Shown here one piece after another: positions 1-8,577 of a stretch of DNA of 64,000 bases. The translations under genes and the position numbers were made by a program. The DNA lies in NCBI RefSeq assembly GCF_027213965.1, contig NZ_JAPWGX010000002.1, forward strand, positions 624,412-688,411, read 5' to 3'. Numbering within the stretch: the stretch's first letter is position 1; each line of letters starts with the position of its first letter. The notes below the pieces were generated by a model, which did no database searches, was not told where the DNA came from, and saw nothing but the letters and a program-made list of their open reading frames with translations. The DNA comes from Maritalea porphyrae (GTDB taxonomy: Bacteria > Pseudomonadota > Alphaproteobacteria > Rhizobiales > Devosiaceae).

Positions 1-408
1 GGCACGTTGTTTTGCGTCAACGGACACAACAATGCACTGATTGCCAAATTTGTCCGCTGCCGCGTTGATAAAATCTGGGTCTTTTACCGCAGCGGAATTG
101 ATCGACACTTTATCCGCACCAGACAGCAATAGTTTGCGGATATCTTCTACCGTGCGAATGCCACCGCCCACGGTTAAAGGCATAAAGCAGTGCTCAGCCG
201 TGCGCGCGACCACATCATAAATTGTGTCGCGGCCTTCGTGGCTGGCGGTAATGTCAAGAAAGCACAGTTCGTCAGCACCCGCTGCATCATATGCAATCGC
301 AGATTCAACCGGATCACCAGCATCGACCAGATCAACAAAGTTGACGCCCTTTACGACACGGCCGTCTTTGACATCTAAACAAGGAATGACGCGGGTTTTA
401 AGGGTCAT
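1..408 (-). CDS. hisF: Imidazole glycerol phosphate synthase cyclase subunit HisF (3' end cut by window)
   Basis: The reading frame from an ATG at 408 runs open to base 1 (136 codons of about 255 expected), so only the N-terminal half is present. It begins with [13 protein letters not shown] and carries the (beta/alpha)8-barrel signatures of HisF: the catalytic Asp region [12 protein letters not shown], the LTVGGGIRT phosphate-binding loop and the KVSINSAAV strand. HisF uses ammonia from HisH to turn PRFAR into imidazole glycerol phosphate and AICAR in histidine synthesis. Its ATG overlaps the TGA of hisA by four bases, so the two are translationally coupled. Order hisB–membrane protein–hisH–hisA–hisF is usual in Hyphomicrobiales. 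Identification is firm; only the length is limited by the window. Confidence 0.95.
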   Translation of the reverse strand, partial: MTLKTRVIPCLDVKDGRVVKGVNFVDLVDAGDPVESAIAYDAAGADELCFLDITASHEGRDTIYDVVARTAEHCFMPLTVGGGIRTVEDIRKLLLSGADKVSINSAAVKDPDFINAAADKFGNQCIVVSVDAKQRA

Positions 409-1136
409 GCTGCGTCCTTAATCTGTTTGAGCGCTTTTGGCACATCAATCCGCCCATCATAAAGCGCGCGGCCTGAAATTGCGCCTTCAAGCACAGCCAT
501 TTCGGGTTTGCACATTGTGTCAATGTCATCCATTGAGGCCAATCCGCCAGAGGCCACGACGGGAATAGAAACCGCCTGCGCTAACTCCAAGGTTGCGTCC
601 CAGTTGATGCCGGTCAGGATGCCGTCACGATCAATATCTGTGAAAATGATCGCCGCCACGCCAGCGCCTTCAAACTTTTTCGCCAGTTCGATCACATCAA
701 GTTCTGATGTTTCGGCCCAGCCTTCAACCGCAACTTTGCCGCCACGTGCATCAATGCCCACAGCGATCTGGCCGGGGAATTTTTTGCAAGCCTCTTTGAC
801 CAACTCGGGATCACGCACAGCGATAGTGCCAAGGATCACGCGGGCTAAACCGCGGTTTAGCCAGGCTTGAATATGCTCAATGGTGCGAATGCCGCCGCCA
901 AGCTGCACGGGCATATTGACCGCTTTGATAATCGCTTCCACTGCGTCACCATTGACGCTTTCGCCCGCGAAAGCACCATTCAAATCGACCACGTGCAAAT
1001 ATTCAAAGCCCTGGGTTTCAAACTGTTTGGCTTGATCGGCAGGATTATCGTTGAACACCGTCACCGCGTCCATGTCGCCTTTTTGCAGGCGTACGCATTT
1101 ACCGTCTTTAAGATCGATCGCTGGGAACAAAATCAT
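405..1136 (-). CDS. hisA: HisA, phosphoribosylformimino-5-aminoimidazole carboxamide ribotide isomerase
   Basis: The 243-residue product has the normal HisA length and is a two-fold repeated (beta/alpha)8 barrel. Visible marks are the N-terminal [14 protein letters not shown] strand with the catalytic Asp, the first phosphate loop QLGGGIRT around residues 78-85, and VASGGLAS in the second half. It catalyses the Amadori rearrangement of ProFAR to PRFAR, the substrate of the HisF/HisH synthase encoded on both sides. It lies 18 bases downstream of hisH and overlaps hisF by four bases, so it belongs to the same leftward operon. Nothing unusual. Confidence 0.97.
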   Translation of the reverse strand: MILFPAIDLKDGKCVRLQKGDMDAVTVFNDNPADQAKQFETQGFEYLHVVDLNGAFAGESVNGDAVEAIIKAVNMPVQLGGGIRTIEHIQAWLNRGLARVILGTIAVRDPELVKEACKKFPGQIAVGIDARGGKVAVEGWAETSELDVIELAKKFEGAGVAAIIFTDIDRDGILTGINWDATLELAQAVSIPVVASGGLASMDDIDTMCKPEMAVLEGAISGRALYDGRIDVPKALKQIKDAA

Positions 1137-1154
1137 ACTATTTAAGGCCTTTCG

Positions 1155-1811
1155 TCAAAGCGACCAATTGAGGAAATTCGAGATGAACTTGAGGCCTAGG
1201 GCCTGACTTTTTTCCGGGTGAAACTGGGTTGCAATCAGGTTTTCACGGCCAACAATTGCGGTTAGCGTTTGGCCATATTCAACCGTCGCTAACAAATGGG
1301 CTGGGTCCGCTACTTCAAAGTGATAAGAGTGCACAAAATAGGCATTTAGCCCATCTGGCCCAATGTCTAAGTCATCAATCATGGGATGGGCGTTGGTTTG
1401 TGTCAGGGTGTTCCAGCCCATGTGCGGCACTTTTAGCATTTTATCGTTCGGTTCGATATGCTTGACGATCCCGGGGATCCAATCAAGCCCGTGCGTGTAG
1501 ACCTTTTCGCGGCCCTCACTGGCCAAGAGTTGCATGCCCACACAAATGCCCAAGAAAGGCACTGCGTCCAAGATCACACGCTTGTGCAAGGCATCTACCA
1601 TGCCCTCAACCGATGTGAGGCCGTTCATACAGTCGGCAAAGGCTCCAACGCCGGGTAAAATCACCCGATCTGCGTTTTGAACGTCTTTCGGATCACTTGA
1701 AACCAACACATCGCATTCACCAGCGAGTTCCCGCGCGGCGCGCTGGGTGGCGTTTTGGGCAGACTTGAGATTGCCCGCGCCATAATCAACGATTACAATT
1801 TTTTCACTCAT
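1155..1811 (-). CDS. hisH: Imidazole glycerol phosphate synthase glutamine amidotransferase subunit HisH
   Basis: This 218-residue class I glutamine amidotransferase has the nucleophile elbow PFLGICVGMQLL (Cys near residue 90) and the His-Glu pair in QFHPEKS near the C terminus. It supplies ammonia from glutamine to HisF through the barrel of the partner. It starts with MSEKIVIVDYGAGNLKS, the standard beginning of HisH. The start codon overlaps the stop of the upstream membrane-protein gene by four bases, pointing to coupled translation within the his operon. Confidence 0.97.
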   Translation of the reverse strand: MSEKIVIVDYGAGNLKSAQNATQRAARELAGECDVLVSSDPKDVQNADRVILPGVGAFADCMNGLTSVEGMVDALHKRVILDAVPFLGICVGMQLLASEGREKVYTHGLDWIPGIVKHIEPNDKMLKVPHMGWNTLTQTNAHPMIDDLDIGPDGLNAYFVHSYHFEVADPAHLLATVEYGQTLTAIVGRENLIATQFHPEKSQALGLKFISNFLNWSL

Positions 1812-2299
1812 TGCACCGCTCCGGTTGGACGTTCGTTGGACAATAAGGTTGTCGAAAAACTAGGGCCGGGCGATGATGCTTGAACCGGTTTTTCCGCCCT
1901 GTCGCGAAGCGTTTGTTGAGCATTTAATTGCCCTGCGGTGTAACGCCATTCTGCATCGCGGGGGTTTGGGGATATCAATTCACCCTTGAATTGATATCCT
2001 TTGCGGGTAAGTGCATAACCGCGAATGGCCGATGCTTCGAGCCCAATGAGAACCGCAACCAAAAAGCCAATCCAACTGGCGGCGCCTTCGCCCACAAAAA
2101 AGGCAAGAAATCCCAAAACAAAGGCAACGCCCAAATAGGCGACCAATTCAAGCCACAACCGATGCCAAATGCACCATATGGGGGTCAATAGGCAAGCAAG
2201 GATCGAAAACCGATCCCTGATCACCTCAACATCTTCATGGGCTAAGGTTTGTGGCTGATCAGCAGCCGCGGCTTTTGCATATATGGCAAAAAGGCTCAT
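1808..2299 (-). CDS. Small inner-membrane protein of the his operon (DUF2628-like)
   Basis: I chose the ATG at 2299 (MSLFAIYAKAAA), which has GAGG seven bases upstream and lies 30 bases after hisB; a longer frame begins at 2323 but lacks such a site. The 163-residue product has a hydrophilic N terminus, two or three hydrophobic segments around residues 33-85 (FSILACLLTPIWCIW, ELVAYLGVAFVLGFLAFFV, WIGFLVAVLIGLEASA) and a polar, probably disordered C-terminal tail. It resembles DUF2628 membrane proteins, which are often found between hisB and hisH in this order of bacteria. Its role is not known; the operon position suggests only co-expression with histidine synthesis. Confidence 0.75.
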   Translation of the reverse strand: MSLFAIYAKAAAADQPQTLAHEDVEVIRDRFSILACLLTPIWCIWHRLWLELVAYLGVAFVLGFLAFFVGEGAASWIGFLVAVLIGLEASAIRGYALTRKGYQFKGELISPNPRDAEWRYTAGQLNAQQTLRDRAEKPVQASSPGPSFSTTLLSNERPTGAVQ

Positions 2300-2329
2300 T
2301 ATGTGCCTCAATCTTTGGACCAAGAGGGC

Positions 2330-2917
2330 TTACAGCACACCCTTGGTGGAAGGAATTCTGTCCGCATTGCGCGGGTCGATCTCTATGGCGTCACGCAGGG
2401 CGCGAGCCAATGCTTTAAAGCAGCTTTCTGCGATATGATGCGCATTGTCACCGTAGACATTTTCCACATGCAGGGTAATGCCTGCGTTCATGGCAAATGC
2501 CTGAAACCATTCTTGGAACAGTTCGGTGTCAAAATCACCCACCTTGTCGCGCTTGAACTCAACCCGCCACACAAGAAACGGGCGACCCGAAATATCAATT
2601 GCAGCGCGAGACAGGGCTTCATCCATCGGCAAATCACACGATGCATAGCGGCGGATGCCTTTTTTGTCGCCTAAAGCCTCTTTGATAGCTTGGCCCAGCG
2701 CAATGCCCACATCTTCTGTGGTGTGGTGAGCATCAATGTGCAAATCGCCTTTGGCTGAAATCTCAATGTCAATCATGCCGTGTCGCGCAACCTGATCCAG
2801 CATATGATCGAGAAACCCAACACCTGTTTTGATGTTAGACTTACCAGTACCATCCAAATCCACAGATACAGAAATATCTGTCTCATTGGTCTTGCGGGTC
2901 AGTTTTGCTTGGCGCAT
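2330..2917 (-). CDS. hisB: Imidazoleglycerol-phosphate dehydratase HisB
   Basis: The ATG at 2917 ([13 protein letters not shown]) gives 195 residues, exactly the usual length of monofunctional HisB; the frame could start 15 codons earlier but those residues are not family-like. The two manganese-binding repeats are visible as [13 protein letters not shown] with [14 protein letters not shown] in the first half and [17 protein letters not shown] in the second. It dehydrates imidazole glycerol phosphate to imidazole acetol phosphate. It is the first gene of the leftward his group in this window and diverges from hslV. Confidence 0.95.
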   Translation of the reverse strand: MRQAKLTRKTNETDISVSVDLDGTGKSNIKTGVGFLDHMLDQVARHGMIDIEISAKGDLHIDAHHTTEDVGIALGQAIKEALGDKKGIRRYASCDLPMDEALSRAAIDISGRPFLVWRVEFKRDKVGDFDTELFQEWFQAFAMNAGITLHVENVYGDNAHHIAESCFKALARALRDAIEIDPRNADRIPSTKGVL

Positions 2918-3030
2918 CGTTGATCCAACCTTTTCGCTTTCGAGCGCACAAATTTCGCTCATCCGATCTTTTGTCGCGTCTTATTAGCACCTCTTGGGGA
3001 GGGCGAAAAGTCGCTAAAGCGGCGAAGTGA

Positions 3031-3057
3031 TTGAAATTAACGCCAGAACGCCTAAAT
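3031..3057 (+). promoter_or_regulatory. Candidate heat-shock (RpoH) promoter for hslV
   Basis: TTGAAA at 3031-3036 and CCTAAAT at 3051-3057, separated by 14 bases, match the RpoH pattern of alphaproteobacteria. It lies 31 bases before the hslV start codon, in the hisB/hslV divergent gap. HslVU is a classical heat-shock protease, so the context agrees. The call rests on motif matching only. Confidence 0.6.
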
Positions 3058-3088
3058 AGGTAGTCGAATTGCAGGAGAAACCTAAACT

Positions 3089-3652
3089 ATGCAAGAAAAT
3101 CAGCAAGGCTCAGCGGGATGGCGCGGCACAACCATTTTGACGGTTCGCAAGGGCAATAAAGTGGTTGTGGCTGGAGATGGCCAAGTCTCATTAGGGCCGA
3201 CAGTGATTAAACACACGGCAAAGAAAGTGCGGCGACTAGCCGGCGGCAATGTGATTACCGGGTTTGCGGGCGCAACCGCAGATGCCTTTACGCTGTTCGA
3301 GCGTTTGGAAGCAAAGCTTGAGCAATATCCTGACCAATTGATGCGCGCTTGCGTTGAATTGGCCAAAGACTGGCGCACCGACCGCTATTTGCGGCGTTTG
3401 GAAGCCATGATGATTGTTGCGGACAAAAAGGACAGCCTTGTCTTAACCGGCACCGGCGATGTTTTGTCGCCCGACAGTGGGGTGATGGGCATTGGATCTG
3501 GTGGTAATTACGCACTCGCTGCGGCCAGTGCGTTGATGGACACGGATTATGAAGCCGAAGAAGTGGCACGACGGGCCATGAAAATCGCTGCTGAAATATG
3601 TGTTTATACCAATGAAAGCCTAACCGTTGAGACGATAGATTTGGACGAATGA
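3089..3652 (+). CDS. hslV: ATP-dependent protease peptidase subunit HslV
   Basis: A 187-residue N-terminal-nucleophile peptidase. The catalytic Thr is in the stretch [12 protein letters not shown] (Thr14), preceded by a short pro-segment that must be removed; the GDGQVSLG and [11 protein letters not shown] signatures of HslV follow. HslV forms two hexameric rings capped by the ATPase HslU, encoded two genes downstream, and degrades misfolded cytoplasmic proteins. An intervening GNAT gene overlaps its stop by four bases. A heat-shock-type promoter lies just upstream. Confidence 0.96.
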   Translation: MQENQQGSAGWRGTTILTVRKGNKVVVAGDGQVSLGPTVIKHTAKKVRRLAGGNVITGFAGATADAFTLFERLEAKLEQYPDQLMRACVELAKDWRTDRYLRRLEAMMIVADKKDSLVLTGTGDVLSPDSGVMGIGSGGNYALAAASALMDTDYEAEEVARRAMKIAAEICVYTNESLTVETIDLDE

Positions 3653-4170
3653 GCATTTCAATTCGTCGGCTAAATGCAAGTGACGCCGCATCGTTTCGCG
3701 CTGTTCGGCTCGAAGCGTTTAAAACACATCCGGTAGCCTTTGGATCTTCTTATGATGAATTGGTGTCCAAGCCCGTTTCTCATTTTGAAGAATGGCTGAC
3801 GGATATGGTGGCCTATGGTGCATTTTCTGAGGATCAATTGGTGGGCATTGGGGCCTATTTTCGCGAACGTGGGTTGAAAATGCGGCACCGGGCATATGTG
3901 ATATCCATGTATTGTGCGCCAAAGGTGCGCGGCCAAGGTGTTGGTCGACAGATCATCGAGCATTTGGCGGATCACGCACGCTCAAAGAAAATCATTCAGC
4001 TCCATCTTGGGGTTGGGGCCACAAATTCTGCGGCGAAAAAATCATATGAAAAGGCGGGTTTTAGAACCTATGGCATTGAGCCGCGCAGTCTTTTCGTAAA
4101 CGAAAAATATATAGATGAAGAACTGATGGTGCGCTTTTTAGATGAGGCGCCGGAAGGTAAGACAGTATGA
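3649..4170 (+). CDS. GNAT-family N-acetyltransferase between hslV and hslU
   Basis: A 173-residue protein with the GNAT fold. The acetyl-CoA loop is visible as [17 protein letters not shown] (Q/R-x-x-G-x-G/A) at about residues 88-104, followed by [17 protein letters not shown], the motif B region. The substrate cannot be inferred. It overlaps hslV by four bases at its start and hslU by four bases at its end, so all three are expressed as one coupled operon. Insertion of an acetyltransferase here is known in several Hyphomicrobiales, but a functional link with the protease is unproven. Confidence 0.88.
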   Translation: MSISIRRLNASDAASFRAVRLEAFKTHPVAFGSSYDELVSKPVSHFEEWLTDMVAYGAFSEDQLVGIGAYFRERGLKMRHRAYVISMYCAPKVRGQGVGRQIIEHLADHARSKKIIQLHLGVGATNSAAKKSYEKAGFRTYGIEPRSLFVNEKYIDEELMVRFLDEAPEGKTV

Positions 4171-5477
4171 GTGAAGTTAGCTTTTCACCCCGTGAAATTG
4201 TTTCGGAACTAGACCGCTATATTGTGGGTCAAAAAGACGCCAAACGCGCTGTGGCTGTGGCCCTGCGCAACCGCTGGCGCCGCCAGCAGCTTGATAGCGA
4301 ATTGCGTCAAGAAGTTAGCCCGAAGAACATTTTAATGATTGGGCCAACTGGCGTCGGCAAAACCGAAATCTCGCGCCGGCTGGCAAAATTGGCCCAAGCG
4401 CCATTTGTAAAAGTGGAAGCCACAAAGTTTACTGAAGTGGGCTACGTGGGCCGCGATGTGGAACAAATTGTACGCGACTTGGTTGAAGCGGGCATTTCAC
4501 TGTTGCGCGACAAACGTCGTAAAGAAGTTCAAGCCAAAGCCCATTTGCAGGCCGAAGAACGGGTGCTGGACGCCTTGGTGGGCCAATCTGCGACCGCATC
4601 AACGCGAGAAAGCTTTCGCGCTAAACTCCGCAGCAATGAGCTAGACGACAAAGAAATTGAAGTTGAGGTCAGCGCGCCTAAAGGACAATCAATGTTTGAG
4701 ATGCCGGGCATGCCTGGCGCAAATGTGGGCATGATTGATCTGTCGGATATGCTGGGCAATGCCTTTAAGCAAAAAGGCATCAAACGCACAGTGAAGGTGA
4801 AAGACAGCTATGAATTGTTGATCAATGAAGAAGCTGACAAGCTTTTAGATCAAGACAAAATCACCGCAGATGCGATTGATCTGGTTGAGAATCACGGCAT
4901 CGTGTTTTTGGATGAAATCGATAAGATCTGCGTGCGCGACGGACGTTCGGGCGGTGATGTGTCGCGTGAAGGCGTGCAGCGCGATTTGTTGCCATTGATT
5001 GAAGGCACCACTGTTTCAACAAAACATGGCGCGGTGAAAACCGATCATATTTTGTTTATCGCATCGGGCGCATTTCATGTGGCCAAACCCTCGGATCTTT
5101 TGCCTGAATTGCAGGGCCGTTTGCCGATCCGTGTTGAATTGCGGGCCCTGGTCCATGAAGATTTCGTACGCATCTTGAACGAGACCGATGCCAGCTTGAT
5201 CAAGCAATATGTGGCGTTGATGGGCACAGAGGGCGTGACGCTTGATTTCACCGACGACGCGATCGACGTTATCGCGGAGTTGGCGGTGGCGATCAACTCA
5301 AAGATCGAAAACATTGGGGCGCGGCGCTTGCAGACCGTTATGGAAAAGCTGGTCGAAGACATTTCGTTCGACGCCCCGGACAAAGATGGCGAAACCATTC
5401 AGATTGACGGCGACTATGTGCGCAAGCAGGTGGGTGAATTGGCCAGCGACACGGATTTAAGTCGCTTTATCCTTTAA
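4167..5477 (+). CDS. hslU: ATP-dependent protease ATPase subunit HslU
   Basis: A 436-residue AAA+ unfoldase. Walker A is [13 protein letters not shown] near residue 57-69 and Walker B is [10 protein letters not shown] near residue 248; the intermediate (I) domain lies between them. The C-terminal sensor-2 region ends in the conserved DLSRFIL tail that docks into HslV. It unfolds substrates and feeds them to HslV. The start overlaps the GNAT gene by four bases. A strong hairpin follows the stop. Confidence 0.97.
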   Translation: MSEVSFSPREIVSELDRYIVGQKDAKRAVAVALRNRWRRQQLDSELRQEVSPKNILMIGPTGVGKTEISRRLAKLAQAPFVKVEATKFTEVGYVGRDVEQIVRDLVEAGISLLRDKRRKEVQAKAHLQAEERVLDALVGQSATASTRESFRAKLRSNELDDKEIEVEVSAPKGQSMFEMPGMPGANVGMIDLSDMLGNAFKQKGIKRTVKVKDSYELLINEEADKLLDQDKITADAIDLVENHGIVFLDEIDKICVRDGRSGGDVSREGVQRDLLPLIEGTTVSTKHGAVKTDHILFIASGAFHVAKPSDLLPELQGRLPIRVELRALVHEDFVRILNETDASLIKQYVALMGTEGVTLDFTDDAIDVIAELAVAINSKIENIGARRLQTVMEKLVEDISFDAPDKDGETIQIDGDYVRKQVGELASDTDLSRFIL

Positions 5478-5482
5478 TCAAA

Positions 5483-5518
5483 AACAAGCGTGTTTGGCTT
5501 GGACCAGACACGCTTGTT
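5483..5518. terminator. Hairpin between convergent hslU and msrB
   Basis: A perfect 11 bp stem (AACAAGCGTGT / ACACGCTTGTT) with a 14-base loop. Read on the minus strand it is followed by TTTTGATT, so it would best terminate msrB transcripts; on the plus strand the U-tract is poor. It sits between the two convergent stop codons and probably serves both. Confidence 0.7.
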
Positions 5519-5567
5519 GCTTGTTCCGTCTTAGTTGGGGCAAAAGAGACGGACAGTAGTTTATGAT

Positions 5568-6098
5568 TTAGGCGGCTTGAAACGTTAGTGCCAAGCCGTT
5601 TAGGCAATGTCGCTTGCCGGTGGGTTTTGGCCCATCATCAAAAATGTGCCCGAAATGGCCACCGCAACGTCTGCAATGCACTTCAGTGCGGGTGGCAAAT
5701 AATGTATTATCTGGTTTGGTGCCAATAGCGCCGTCAATGGAGGCCCAAAAACTGGGCCAACCTGTGCCACTCTCAAATTTGCTATCTGAGGGGTAAACCG
5801 CGAGGTCACAGCCTGCACAATGGTAGGTACCATCACGCTTTTCCTCAAGTAAATCAGATGTATATGGCTTTTCAGTCTTTTCTTCTCGCAACACCAAATA
5901 TTGGTTCTCTGAGAGTTGATTTTTCCATTTTGCCGGTGTGCGTACTATTTCAAAATTCCCTTCTGCAGCATTGGCATTTGAACCTTTTCGCTGCAAAAAA
6001 TATGAGCCCCCACCGATCCCGGCAAGCGCAACCGCACCAAGCATAAGTCCGCCCCGCTTTAAAAAGGAGCGTCTATTGCTATTTGAATTGCCTGGCAT
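5568..6098 (-). CDS. msrB: Tat-exported peptide-methionine (R)-S-oxide reductase
   Basis: The 176-residue product starts with a twin-arginine signal (RRSFLKRGG followed by the hydrophobic stretch LMLGAVALAGIGG), so the mature enzyme should act in the periplasm. The MsrB domain has both zinc cysteine pairs, CAGC and CRRC, and the catalytic Cys in RHCLNG. It repairs methionine-R-sulfoxide in proteins. It lies downstream of a secreted fasciclin protein and an ECF sigma/anti-sigma pair on the same strand, although a hairpin separates it from the fasciclin gene. Most MsrB proteins are cytoplasmic, so the Tat signal is worth noting. Confidence 0.93.
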   Translation of the reverse strand: MPGNSNSNRRSFLKRGGLMLGAVALAGIGGGSYFLQRKGSNANAAEGNFEIVRTPAKWKNQLSENQYLVLREEKTEKPYTSDLLEEKRDGTYHCAGCDLAVYPSDSKFESGTGWPSFWASIDGAIGTKPDNTLFATRTEVHCRRCGGHFGHIFDDGPKPTGKRHCLNGLALTFQAA

Positions 6099-6128
6099 GA
6101 TGTTTCCTTACATTAGATGTGATTAAGT

Positions 6129-6156
6129 ATGGTCGGCTCTTATGCGAGCCGACCAT
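6129..6156 (-). terminator. Hairpin between fasciclin gene and msrB
   Basis: A perfect 11 bp stem ATGGTCGGCTC / GAGCCGACCAT with a six-base loop lies 12 bases after the fasciclin stop. No U-run follows on the minus strand (ACTTAATC), so it may be a weak terminator, an attenuator or an mRNA 3'-end stabiliser rather than a full stop. Confidence 0.55.
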
Positions 6157-6167
6157 TGCTCACAGAC

Positions 6168-6731
6168 TTATTTTGGGACCAAAACTGAGCTGACCACATG
6201 GATCACGCCATTTGACTGTTTCACGTCCGCAATCGTCACTTTTGACGCGTTCATGTTTTCATCAATGATATAAAGTTGGTCATTTTGTACCTGTGCGGTC
6301 AAAGTATCACCGCTCACCGTTTTAAATGCCCAAGTGCCACCATTATCCATTGCGTTTTTCATAATGTCAGCGCCGGACCAGTTGCCTGCTGCCACGTGCG
6401 CTGTAAGCACTTTAACCAGCATGTCTTTGTTTTCTGGCTTCAACAATGTTTCAACTGTGCCTTCAGGCAATGCAGCAAAACCCGCATTTACTGGAGCAAA
6501 AACTGTAAACGGACCACTTGATGCCAATGTGTCCACAAGCCCTGCAGCTTTAACTGCGGCAACCAATGTGGTGTGGTCTTTTGAGTTCACAGCATTTTCG
6601 ACGATGTTTTTGTCTTCAAACATTGGCGCGCCACCGACCATTGGGTTTTCTGCAAAAGCTGCAGAAGATGCGAATGCGATGCCAGCTGCCATAACAAGTG
6701 CTGTTGAGGATTTCAAAATTGATTTAATCAT
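6168..6731 (-). CDS. Secreted fasciclin (FAS1) domain protein, sigma-factor-linked copy
   Basis: The ATG at 6731 (MIKSILKS) has GGAG eight bases upstream; a 10-codon longer frame has no such site. The 187-residue product has a Sec signal peptide ending near SSAAFAEN and one FAS1 domain with the H1 region DTLASSGPFTVFAPVNAGFAAL and the H2 region NGVIHVVSSVLVP. FAS1 proteins act in adhesion or ligand binding outside the cytoplasm. The gene follows the RskA-like anti-sigma gene and is preceded by a candidate ECF promoter. A paralogue lies at 50.7 kb. The same partnership (SigK, RskA, FAS1 antigens) is known in Mycobacterium. Confidence 0.9.
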   Translation of the reverse strand: MIKSILKSSTALVMAAGIAFASSAAFAENPMVGGAPMFEDKNIVENAVNSKDHTTLVAAVKAAGLVDTLASSGPFTVFAPVNAGFAALPEGTVETLLKPENKDMLVKVLTAHVAAGNWSGADIMKNAMDNGGTWAFKTVSGDTLTAQVQNDQLYIIDENMNASKVTIADVKQSNGVIHVVSSVLVPK

Positions 6732-6780
6732 TCTCAGTTCTCCGTTTCCTAAGTGCCCCAATTTTCGGGGTTAATAAAGG

Positions 6781-6806
6781 AACGGGAGAGCGTTCAGAAT
6801 TGTTTC
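6781..6806 (-). promoter_or_regulatory. Candidate ECF-type promoter for the fasciclin gene
   Basis: On the minus strand GAAAC (6806-6802) and CGTT (6784-6781) are separated by 17 bases, the spacing and general sequence of ECF promoters. Start of transcription would fall about 40 bases before the fasciclin ATG. The -35 element overlaps one arm of an inverted repeat. Similar sequence was not found before the sigma gene or the second fasciclin gene, so the assignment is tentative. Confidence 0.4.
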
Positions 6807-6831
6807 AAAAAACTCAATTTATTTTGAAACA
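6801..6831. repeat. Inverted repeat upstream of fasciclin gene
   Basis: Perfect 10-base arms TGTTTCAAAA and TTTTGAAACA with an 11-base AT-rich spacer, 17 bases after the anti-sigma stop codon. It could be an A/T-rich terminator for the sigma/anti-sigma transcript or a regulator site; its right-hand arm on the minus strand contains the candidate -35 element. Confidence 0.5.
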
Positions 6832-6848
6832 TGTTATAAATCAGCACT

Positions 6849-7547
6849 TTATGCCAAATCTAATATGCCCGTCGCGATCACTGGGCCTGTTGGTAGTCCC
6901 GTTTTCGACCCGCCGGTTGGCTCAACAGAAATGGCCAAAACCGCGCCTTGTGCCAATAGTTGGCGAATATCATCAGGCAGAGTGATGGATGCAGTTGCCT
7001 TTGGCGCAACTAGGCCCATGGACACCGGTTTAGCCCCTTCGCCCGCAATCACCCACAATTCGTGTTCGTGGCCATCCGCCGCTTGCATATTGGTGGTGAG
7101 GGTCAGCGTACCCGAACGTTGGTCAAACCTAGCCAACATCGCCTGAGGCGCAGCTTCTCCGCTCAATATTGCTATTAGTGTGGGTTGGGGGACAAAAGTA
7201 AGCGGCAAATAATTAATGCCAACCACCAAAATCAAAACAGCTAGAGCACCAGCAAAACTTGGCGCAAGGAAATTCGCGCTAAAAATTGCTGCCCACCAAG
7301 GTGAAGAATTTGTTTTAGATGTGCCAATAGCTCTTTCAATGTTTTGCCAAACAGCGGGGGAAGGCGAAGCGGACGGCACCTGATCCAGCAAAGGCAGCAG
7401 CCGTTCTGACCATTCATCTACTTCGTGACGAAATTCTATTTCGGTTTCGTACCGTTTGGCCGCTTCTTCGCGCAATTGACCTTCAAGCACACCCATGGCT
7501 TGTTCAGCCGCCAACATTTTGTTGCGTTCGTTTAAAGGAGACGTCAT
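6849..7547 (-). CDS. RskA-like transmembrane anti-sigma factor
   Basis: I take the ATG at 7547 (MTSPLNERN), which overlaps the sigma factor stop codon in ATGA; four more codons are possible upstream. The 232-residue protein has an N-terminal cytoplasmic helical part with ALEGQ-type LxxGxL features but no HxxxCxxC zinc motif, one membrane segment around residues 94-113 (APSFAGALAVLILVVGINYL), and a periplasmic domain with HEHELWVIAGEGAKPVSMGL, typical of the RskA C-terminal domain. It should hold the adjacent ECF sigma factor inactive until a periplasmic signal triggers its proteolysis. What the signal is cannot be seen. Confidence 0.85.
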   Translation of the reverse strand: MTSPLNERNKMLAAEQAMGVLEGQLREEAAKRYETEIEFRHEVDEWSERLLPLLDQVPSASPSPAVWQNIERAIGTSKTNSSPWWAAIFSANFLAPSFAGALAVLILVVGINYLPLTFVPQPTLIAILSGEAAPQAMLARFDQRSGTLTLTTNMQAADGHEHELWVIAGEGAKPVSMGLVAPKATASITLPDDIRQLLAQGAVLAISVEPTGGSKTGLPTGPVIATGILDLA

Positions 7548-8116
7548 GATTTCAAACACTCCTTTAATTGCATGAGACTGCGTCTGATCCAGGTCTTAAC
7601 GGTATTAAGGGGTATATTAAGCGTATCGGCGGCTTCCTGATAAGACCAGCCAGACAAAAACGTATGGCGAACAGCCAAGGCATGATCACTTTTTAACTGA
7701 TCCAAACAAAGATCAATTTGGTTCTTTTGGTCGGCTTGCAAAAGGGCTTGCTCTGGGGTTGGCCCCACATCTTGCAGGTCCAAATGATCGTCCAGCTGTT
7801 GAGTGGGTTTACCCCGCGCTCGATAGCGATCAATCGCATGATTGCGCGCAATGGTGGCCATCCAAGCAATCACGGATGCGCGGCCTGTTGCAAATTGGTC
7901 CGCTCTGTTCCAAACTTTTATGTAAACTTCTTGAATCACGTCTTCTGCTTCGCTCCTGTTGTTCAAGATACGAAAGCAAACGCCAAAAAGTTTCGTTGAG
8001 GTGCGATCATATAGCTGCGAAAAAGCCTTCCGGTCTTTCAACGCGACACGGGCGAGCAAATTCTCTAGGTCTTGGGCGGTATTATGGACGCCTGCTTGAG
8101 AACCAAAACCAGCCAT
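7544..8116 (-). CDS. ECF-family RNA polymerase sigma factor (SigK/ECF19-like)
   Basis: A 190-residue sigma-70 family protein with region 2 (AFSQLYDRTSTKLFGVC, then AEDVIQEVYIKVW and WMATIARNHAIDRYR) and region 4 (LFLSGWSYQEAADTLN-type helix-turn-helix and LNTVKTWIRRSLMQLKECL). It lacks regions 1.1 and 3, as ECF factors do. It overlaps the RskA-like gene by four bases, the usual sigma/anti-sigma arrangement. The probable regulon includes the fasciclin gene and possibly msrB downstream. The ECF19 assignment is by partner type, not by tree. Confidence 0.92.
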   Translation of the reverse strand: MAGFGSQAGVHNTAQDLENLLARVALKDRKAFSQLYDRTSTKLFGVCFRILNNRSEAEDVIQEVYIKVWNRADQFATGRASVIAWMATIARNHAIDRYRARGKPTQQLDDHLDLQDVGPTPEQALLQADQKNQIDLCLDQLKSDHALAVRHTFLSGWSYQEAADTLNIPLNTVKTWIRRSLMQLKECLKS

Positions 8117-8196
8117 TTACGCATGTTCCCCAAAAGAGTTAACTAGGAAACGCAGCGCAACCGCGGTTGGATCACATAAATATCGGAATTTGAGTT

Positions 8197-8577
8197 TTAT
8201 CTATTTTTTGCGCGTGCCCGTGCGCCGCGCTGTTCAATCTCTTGGGTGAGATAGGCGAGGTCTTCTTCTTCCAAGCTTTCGATATTTTGTGCCAGTCTGT
8301 TGGTCAACTCCGTGGCCTTTGGGGGCATGCCCGAAGTATCAATCGTTACCTTGGGATCAGAGATTTCAGCCAAACGCTGCAGTTCCTCTGCTTCGTCCCA
8401 AATCACATTAAAATAGGTAATGATGCGTTGTAGCATGAACCAAGTTGGGGTGCCGCGATGACCATGTTCCAAAGCAGACAAATAAGCGCTAGAAATGTTG
8501 AGATCTGCAGCCATTTGTTTGAGCGAAATGTCCCGATCCTTGCGAATTTTGCGGATTTTTGCGCCAAGCGGGGTCAT
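8197..8577 (-). CDS. XRE-family helix-turn-helix regulator
   Basis: A 126-residue protein with an N-terminal Cro/CI-type HTH at about residues 5-60 (ISLKQMAADLNISSAYLSALEHG). The rest is a charged helical tail with EDLAYLTQEIEQR, ending in a basic stretch. It overlaps the stop codon region of the Smr gene by four bases and is therefore co-transcribed with it. This Smr–HTH pair is widespread next to the Tim44-like gene in Hyphomicrobiales. Target genes are unknown. Confidence 0.88.
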   Translation of the reverse strand: MTPLGAKIRKIRKDRDISLKQMAADLNISSAYLSALEHGHRGTPTWFMLQRIITYFNVIWDEAEELQRLAEISDPKVTIDTSGMPPKATELTNRLAQNIESLEEEDLAYLTQEIEQRGARARAKNR

